In this document: in pieces, positions 37,301 to 46,300 of the stretch
Position numbering within the stretch: position 1 is the first letter of the stretch
Layout: every line of letters begins with the position of its first letter
NCBI GenBank assembly: GCA_034509425.1
Contig: JAVTVJ010001154.1
Location: 124,001-188,000, forward strand
Source: Eopsaltria australis
Lineage: Eukaryota; Chordata; Aves; Passeriformes; Petroicidae
Length of the DNA: 64,000 nucleotides
Direction: 5' to 3'
Translations under genes and position numbers: made by a program
Notes under the pieces: model-generated
The model's database searches: none
The model's input: the letters and a program-made list of their open reading frames with translations, nothing else
Told to the model about the DNA's origin: nothing

Positions 37301-40300
37301 TTTTCAGCCAAAATGCTGTTACATTTATCTGCCTACATTGTCTTTAAAAGTGCATACTGCCACTAATACAGCAGTAATGTGACTGGACACAAAAAGGTAA
37401 GCCAAATTAAAAGGGAGACAAGGAGAGAAAACCATTTAAGAGCTTACAGAAGGAAAAGGAAGAAGAAGGAATCACATTTTGTTTGAAGCTTCACATTCTC
37501 ATATCACCACAGAACTGTGAAGACAGCAAGTTCCAAGGCTAAAATACCAACACTAATCCTGGAGCTTTGAAATTTAGAAACCTACAGTAAGTCTGCCAGT
37601 ACATCTTAATAGTTCTGAGGAGATACAAAATAAGAAGCAGGTTCAGATCAGTGAATACATTTAAATGTGAAATGCAATCATTAAAATGTATATAAAAGAC
37701 CAGACAAGAAACCAGAACAAAGAACTTAGTGCTGTGGCTTTGGCTGACAGAAACAAGTAGGATAAACCAGAAGATCCATGAACAGATACTGGTTGTTCTT
37801 CCACTTTGGACTTGTTCTTCTCTGGTATTCTTGCACTTACAATTACATTGCTAGCTCATTGGTAGTGATATAGAAATTGCCCATAAATCATTAAATATAC
37901 AGGGTATTCACTGTGCCCAAGTCACACTTTTAAAAATGCTGGTGCACAAGGAGGTATTACCATCTTGGAGATGTGTAATTCTTGTTAAAAATCATCTGTC
38001 CAGCACCCAACATAAAAGCATGGAAGGGAATATGAGTGTTTCCAGGAATATGCTTTTAAAATACTCTGAAAATACAGGCACAACAAAAACATTGAGCATT
38101 TAAAGAATAAAGCTTACACACCCTGTTCCCAGGAATAAGGATGGGGTTTGTGCAGGTGCAGAGATCGAGACTGGACTGTGAAGGAGGTGATGCAATCTTT
38201 GCTTGGGAAAGGCTACCAACTGTTATTGAAACAAAAATCCTCAAGTATTTCAAGAAAATGTGAGAAATAGCTGTGAGTAGCCAGTGTCATACCGTGTGAG
38301 CAAAGAAAATCTGCAGAACCATGGCCCTGCTGAGGACAGGGTGACTGTCCCAGGTGTCCCAGGCTGGGACAATGCATGTGACAAGCTGAGAGCAAAGGCT
38401 GCAGGGACACAGAGGGACGAGGCAATCTGCCCCCAGCCCCAAGACAAACACAGCTGTACTTTATCTATTCTTGAGACTACTGCCTGAGCCTTCTAAACTC
38501 TTCTGAAGACAGAGGCTCCCCAGGCAATCCACTCTACTGACCACTGACCCTCGAGGTGGACGTTTATTCCCAGCAGGGAGTGTGAGCTGTCAAAATACAG
38601 CTACATCATTTTCCTTTGCCACCTAAACAAGGACTTCTCTTCACATCTTCCACCTAGCACTGTAGACTGTGAACATCCCTGTTGCTCCTCCTGGGACTTA
38701 CCTTGCTGAAGGACTAACCCCAATGTAGTTCTCTTGTCACTGTATGTGTTAAACAGGATGTGCCTGTTCATCCAGGGCAGTGAGAACACCAGCTTTTAAT
38801 CACATGAAAAAACAAGAACACCTAAAGACAGAATACTACCTTATACCAGACTGCTAAATAAGCCTTCCAGTGTTAAAGACAAAGTTATATACCTGCCAAT
38901 TTTGAACTTGAAGGGGAACAGAAGTCATTATATCTGACTCTTCTTACAGCTGCTTGTAATTGCAGCATGCTGCCATTTTGATATTCTTGTGTCTCAGCAT
39001 TTCAGAATCTTCTCAGCACAGCGGGGTATGTTAGCTGCTGATGTTCCCATCGCCAGTAATTATCAGATTGCAAATGGACAAAATCAAATGCAATAAAACT
39101 GGGAAGCAAAAACCAAAACTCTCACCAAAATTAAAGGAATGGCCTAAAGTCAGTTTCCTACAATCCTGCTTTCTACCTTCAATAAAATGTTTTATTCATA
39201 CTTGCTTTTACTGGATTAGTGTGTTTGAAAGCTTCTGCTTCTGCAATCTGATATTCTTTGAGTGTTTGATTTCAGCTTCTCAGTGGTTGGAAATTTAGCC
39301 CAGGATGGCCAATCTCCAAAACCTCGTCACTCTACAGTTCTGAGCTCCCAATACTAGATGGGTATAAATATATTTAATCCAGCATGAACATGATCATTCC
39401 ATTGCATGTTTAAGCACCATGGATAACTACCTAATGCTGATAGTAACATTTTACAGAATATTATCCAAGTACTAAATACTACTTTTTCAAATAGAGATCC
39501 TTTGACACTGAGCAGGATTCATTTCATGCTCCCCATGTAGCTGACAGGCAGCTCAGTCAATGGCTTTGCTGGGCAGGAGGATGCTCAGTTCCACTGCCTG
39601 GATTTGACTCAGCACTGATGTTACCATCTGCAAAGAAACCACTGAGAAAAGATATTAGCTGCTCCCAGCAGCCCTTACTGCTTTAAGGCACTTTGAACTC
39701 TTGATTCTGACACCAAACAGCCTAAGCAACAACATTTTTGGGATAATGAAGAAGATCTAAATCCATCTCGTCTAAGTACACTAAAATTTGTAATAGTTCT
39801 GTAACACAGCATCTCCAGTTTCTCTCCAGAGCTCAGCACATCCAGTTAACCTAGACTGCCTCAGCAAGGTTCGTGGGACTTCTTTGCTGTCAGGGTCTTT
39901 TTGCCCTTTCCTGTGAGTGAAATACTGCTCAGATACAGCTCACACCTCCATGAAGATGTTGGTAAGTTCTGAGAGAATGAGAAAACAGAGTCCTCAACTG
40001 TGTTGTATCTTGTCTTTCACTCAGCACTATGCTTATTTATTGCTATGGATTAATATGCTGTGAGTGCTAATTCTTGGGGGGCAGTTAAGTAGTTAAGGCT
40101 GATGAATGACAGGGCCAAGAGAGGAGAACAGAACCTCCCCTGCTGTCAGGGAATCAAGGTAATGTCTGTAACACAAAAAACACTGAAACTACACCATAGT
40201 TTAGTCACCAGCTATTCTTACTACAATTCCTTCCATGAAAAATTTTTCAAGCTTCTGATGTTTTCCTCTTCCTTAAATGGAAATGTCGTGGTTGCCATCA

Positions 40301-43300
40301 CAGCTGTGAGGGAACACAGGCCACAGGGTTGTTTGGACCTTGCTGACAAATTGTGCATTGCTTTTTAAACCTGACCCAGCATGCACCAACACTCCCAAAG
40401 TCTGGCAGATACAGGAGGATGGATGGTGGCTTTTGGCATTAATTCAACCCTTGTAAAGGGAAGATGGTGCCAACAGACTGTGGAGGCATCCAGAGGAGCC
40501 ATGACATCCATAATTATTCACTGTAATGCTGTTCATTCCTTAGGCATGCATCACATCTTCCACTTGCTAAAATAATAACTGTTTTCTGGATTGAGATTCT
40601 TCTGTGCTGGTTCTGATCTCTTTTGCTGCTGGAATTATCTAGATAACTCGACCTATCAGGGCATGCTGAGGGGTAGTGTCCCATGGTATCAGCTGCAGTC
40701 TAGAGGCACCTCCTACACTGGAGCCAGGCTGTTCCCCTTCCACAAGAAGCCTCTGAGCCCTTGTGAGTGTTGGTTCCCTCCTGTGCCATGCACAGCCGGT
40801 GGCTGAGTTCACAGCAAGCCCAGCAGGGAGCACAGCCAGGGACAGACTCACCCAGCAGGACACACAGGAGACCCCACAGACCCCTCAGTGGGGAATGATC
40901 AGGCTGCCAATGCAAGCAAGACTTCACAATACCAGTGCTTAGCACAGACCTAAATAGTCACAGGCACAGTTACAGCTGCTGCCTGAAATTTCAAACACAC
41001 CACATCAAATGGAGAAGAGCAACCTCCTTAATGTTAACGGAGTATGTTGCAGATGCTTGTCTGTCTTGGGGGCAGCTCAGTGGAGATGACTCCTTATACA
41101 CATGGAGGAAAACAAATGTTTTGTTATGAACAGCTGAAGACTGCCAGATGAACAACAATCTAGGGGGTTAAGAACTGTTACCTGGCAATCACCTCTGACT
41201 GCAGCCATGAAGAGGTTCTAACATGTTATATCTGTTTGATATAACAATGGAGAGTCCAGGGGAAACTGAAGAGTCTCAGGGCTTGGACTTCATGGGGTTA
41301 AAATGCTTTCATTAAAGAAGCAGAGTCTGTTTCCATGACACTTCCGTTTTTCATTTCGCAATGCGTTGATATAAAGTGTGACAGAATTTGATTAGCATTG
41401 AATTTTACAGTTGTTGGTTTCAGTATACAGATGTAAAGTGCTGTTTGCATTCCTTACCAATCTCCGAAGAACAATCAGGCACATCAAAACAAGCGACTTT
41501 ATTGAGCTCATAGATTTTTCAGACTTTTTGCCCTGTCCTAACAATGAGCAAGTAATTATCAAGGCAGTCAAAGCACAATGAGGTTTTCAAGGGAAATGGT
41601 GAAATCAAGAGAATTTCCAACTGAGATGTGATTCTTTTAAGATATTCTAGACTCTGGTTACACTGAGCCAGATAATTAAAGAACAATTGATTATTCAGGG
41701 TCCCAACATAAAGATTGGATGAATCTGGGAGAAGGCACAAGACATGCTGACTCTGAAGTCCCTAGGTCCAAGCCTGCAAATTTATCCCATCTTTTTATTA
41801 CGGCCGTTTAGGGAGCTGGGCTTAATTCCCTGACAAGTAGATTGGCTGTCAAACAGGATGAAACTTAACATAGATTTCAGGAGTAGCCCCAATTAGTGAG
41901 ATGACATTTTATACTCCTGGAGCTTCTGAGCACAGAAAGGTTTTAGTGGGCTTTTTTATATCACTCAGATAAAAATTAATCAGAAATTGGTCATCACACA
42001 TGGCCCATGTAAAGTCTGCCCCTGCTCTGGGTAGATATCATAACCCAACAACCTCACTCAGACAGCTTTAGCCTTTAAAGCTTTATCTGAAGTACAAGTT
42101 CAGAGAATACTAAGGTCTCCCTGCCCTTAAGTGTCCAAATACCAACCAATCTCTGTGCAATACATCCTTAAACCACGTGTGGGTATAACTTAACACTATT
42201 GAGGATGATTTTTTTTCAGGATAATAAAAACACTCTATAATTTCTCACAATTAAGCCAATACATAAATGTTGCTCAAAAAACCTATACCCTATTCTCATA
42301 AAAATATATCTGTGCTGCTGCGTAGTGCTCTCTGCAGAAATTCAGTTAAAAATGGGACAAATATCTCAGGTGAAAGATTTGAATGCAAATTCAGCTCTCC
42401 AAGAAAACACCCTCCTAAACTAAACCTTCCACGTGTGTTTGTATTTCTACTACAGCTGAAATCCAGCAAAGATCTGTGAAGTGCACTGAAATCTGCCCCA
42501 TCTTTCTCTTGATAAGAAGGACAATGTAGCTACACTGCCCACACTGTCTCTCCTTTTTCTGACCCCTCTCCAACTTTTAACTCTTGTGGTACTTCTTGCC
42601 TTGAATCATCAGTCAGTTCTCTTATTGCACTGAGTGGTTTCTGTGTCAGCAGAGGGCTGGCATGTGAGGATAATAAGGTTATTCCACAGAAGGACATTAT
42701 AGAAAACCTGATCTCTCCATCATAGGTTAAGGAAAGAGGAAAATGACAGGGGAATACAAAAGAAAAATAGAACAGAAAACAGCAATTCCTTAGAAAACAG
42801 GGACTACAGTAGCCTTCTGCTGTAACCATGATAATGAAGTTGCTGTTGACAGGCTTCTCCTGAGGACCCTCTCTATGCAGTGTCCAGCATCACTGCACTG
42901 GGAGGCTCCAACACTGCTGAAGGGCTGGCACTGTTAGGAACATGGTCAGCCACAGCATAACCTTGTGACAAGTCATTCACTTGAGTCACTGCTTTCCTGA
43001 CAGAGCTGCTCCTTCCCTCCCAAAATGCCTTGTATGAGCTCTTATTTTTTCAGAGAAACCATGAGGAAGTCTGTCTTCTGCCTCTGGTACAAACAATTAT
43101 TAGACTACCAAATCACGTAACTTGCTCCCTTCCTCTGTCTGCTCTTGCCACTGAACGTATAGCAATAAAGGGATCAGAGTGGGAACCCATAAACCTTGGT
43201 TTAATGGAAGAAGTTTCTCACTCTGTAAAAGGGCCCATTTGCTGTGTCCTCAGATAAACTGAATCAGAAATAATGAACTCAGAGGAGAACGTCCTGGGGT

Positions 43301-46300
43301 AAGCTCTTGTAAAACGTGCTCCAGGACAAGCTAACAATTTGTTTGCATTGCTCAGGAGAATGAAACAGGACGTTAAAACCTAAAAGGGAGAATAGGAACA
43401 GAAGATCATGAAGTCTGGTTCTATTCTTTCAGTGATGCACATTTTTTTAAGTGATCTGAGGAAAAATCGTCCACCCTCTGGGTACTGCACTTTATCCCCA
43501 CAGAGTACGGGTGACTCTCCCACCTTGCTGCACCTCTTTATCATTTGAAAAGATCTTGAGACTCTTAAGGTAAAAGGGCAAATCTAAAAATATTTTTATG
43601 CTGAAGAAGAAAAAGAGTAGTAATGAGAACCAAAGCTGAGCCTTGAGGAGTTCTCTCCTATCCCACTGGATCATGTCTGCTTTAATATCCATTCAGGGAA
43701 GAGGGGGTTCAGAGACAGAGCCCCTTCCCTCCTGCTCTCTTTGGTGTCTCTTTTGTTCTAGGAGGCAGACATGCAAGCAAGGCAATTTTGTCCTTTAGAT
43801 ACCCTGAGAGAGTAATTCTGCCTGAAAACTTCTTTCACCATTAGAGACAGAGCAGCACTTTGGCCTTAAATAACTTGACCTACATCAAAATCACACCCTT
43901 GACAATCATCGGTGAGACCAGTGATGTGAACAAAATTTTAAGGATGTTAAGATTAAGTTATATAATTAACCCTATGTACCTGCAGAGAAAGCTGTCAAAC
44001 TTTCCCAGGGTACAGAAAGGGCTAATTCCAGGAACAGCTGTACCAGGAGTTTGTTTCTGCCCTTACTTAGAGCCCAATTTGCTCAGCTCTGCGGTCAGCA
44101 TTACCTTTTCCCAGGCCTGACATGACTGAAATCACAGCTAAGGATTGTAAATTGGGATTTGCCATGCATGAAGGCTGGGGTTAGAGGTGCCACCTGCCAC
44201 TGCTCCTGGGTCACATGTAACCAAAACCACATGAACACTTTAGCCTAAAGAAAATGCTTAAACTCCCACCTGCAAAAAAACCACCACCACTCAAGAACAG
44301 CAGCACTGAACATCAACAGCACAAAAAATAATTCACTCTGGGCTAACCATCATGAAGGACCCTCAATCAGTGAGGTGGCTCTGCTTAGACTGTCCTTTTA
44401 ATAAGATCCCTGAAGAAAGGACCAAGGTTTTTAAATTAAAAAAGGAAAATTATACCAAAGTAACATACAGAATACCTAATTTTAAGTAGATAAAGTTCAT
44501 ATTGATTATGCCAGAACGAATCATGCAACTTTCCTTATGTGCAGAGTGTCATCAGAGCTGGGAACTATTCCCCAGGCTTGGTTTTAAGTAACTGGGCCAC
44601 TTCCTGGGCTGCAGTAAACTTGATCTAGTGCCTGACAGACCCTGGGAAGGGTCTCTTCTATCACTTTTAAAGGCTGACTTTCTGCTCTTCCAACCAACTT
44701 CACTCCCTGCTTGTCTGCAAGAACCTGCCCTTCAGGAAAAGGATAATTTTCCCTCCTTTTTGGACAGTCCTAGCACTCAACTCACATTATTTAAAGAAAT
44801 TTTGCATAAAATGAGGAACAAACCAGGCAACATTTTTACACTGCTAGGGAAAGGGTAAAGGCATAGGAGACATTTGCTTATTCCACAGACAAACCAAGGC
44901 ACAGTGGGCACATCACAGGCTAAAGTTTAAATTTGTCACATAAGCCTGAGAAATTGCACATTTGGTTTGTTTTCATGTTATGGCCAGGAGAACAGCACTG
45001 ATCTTAAACAGCTCTTGTATTTCACTTGAGCAGCTGAAAGTATAAATAAAAAAATAACTTTTCATAATGGATGCTATAAACAAGGCTATAAAAGCCAGAA
45101 AACAGTTACTCAGGCATTAAAATATAAATAATAGGCAATCTTAGAATTTTCCGTGTCCAAGATTCCTGCAGGACACAACTCTGAGAAAGACAAGGAGGAG
45201 GTGCAGGCATGATGCTTCTACAGAAGCCCAGGATGAGGACGAGTCAGTGATGGGAAGATCAGGGCTCAAAGAGTCACTTGTGTCCCAGGGGACACTCAGG
45301 CTCCTAAAGAAGCACCAGAACAATCCCCAGTTTCCAGACCAGAACTAAACATTTTCATCTGTGAGAGGGAAAATCCCTCAGAGCACCAGATTTGGTACTC
45401 TCAGATCTGGTACAGATCTGGTACCCTCAGTACCAGATTTTCCTGTTAGTGCTAACAGGGCAAATTGCAATCCTTGTCCTTGATTTTTCACTGCCCTCTA
45501 CATAAACTCTTCCTGCTCCCTGCCAGTCCTTCAGCTGCCCCACAGCCACAATGACTTTTGGCTGCCACCAAATCCGTGTGGGAAGAAAAAAAGAATGTTA
45601 TTTCTTCTGATTCATTTACTTGTCTGAGTTGGGACTGTTTTTCAAATAATTTGACTTTGACAAATGGATGCTGTGTACTCAGAACTGTAAAATGGTTTAG
45701 TAAAGACAGAAAAGAAGGTCTTGTCCTTTCTGAAGAGGTTGGAGCAGTGTTCCTTTGCCAGTGCTTTGATGAAAAGAAAGGAAGTAGTCTTAGCAAACCA
45801 GAGCTGGAAACTCTTCATATCCTCTTAACAAGGACACTCTTGAATGGTTTATGACACCAAAATCACTTCATATTTTACTGAAATACATCACAGAATGTTG
45901 TAAAGCAGCTTTATAATGCTTTGAAAATGTAGAGGTTTAGACCATTGTTACTGGCCAAAATGTGTCAGCCTAAGTAGACTTATTAAAAGTTTCACAGAAA
46001 GTATTTATAGTTAAAATATTTATTTGATAGAGCCTCTTTCTCTTGAAATATACAAACTTTGAAAATTAATGATTTCTCCAGAATAGATTGGTTTTCTATG
46101 TTGAATAATTACTATTTCACAGACTGAAATACAGCGCTGCATCTTATTAACAAAGTGACTTTCCATACCATTCATTTAAAATAGTTTAAGGTGATCTAAA
46201 CAAATGTACCAAATGATAAGCTTTGTCAAAAGCAGTATCTTGAAATCTTGTTTCACATAACCATTAAAAGTTTATCTTTTTGCCATGACATGCAATAGTT

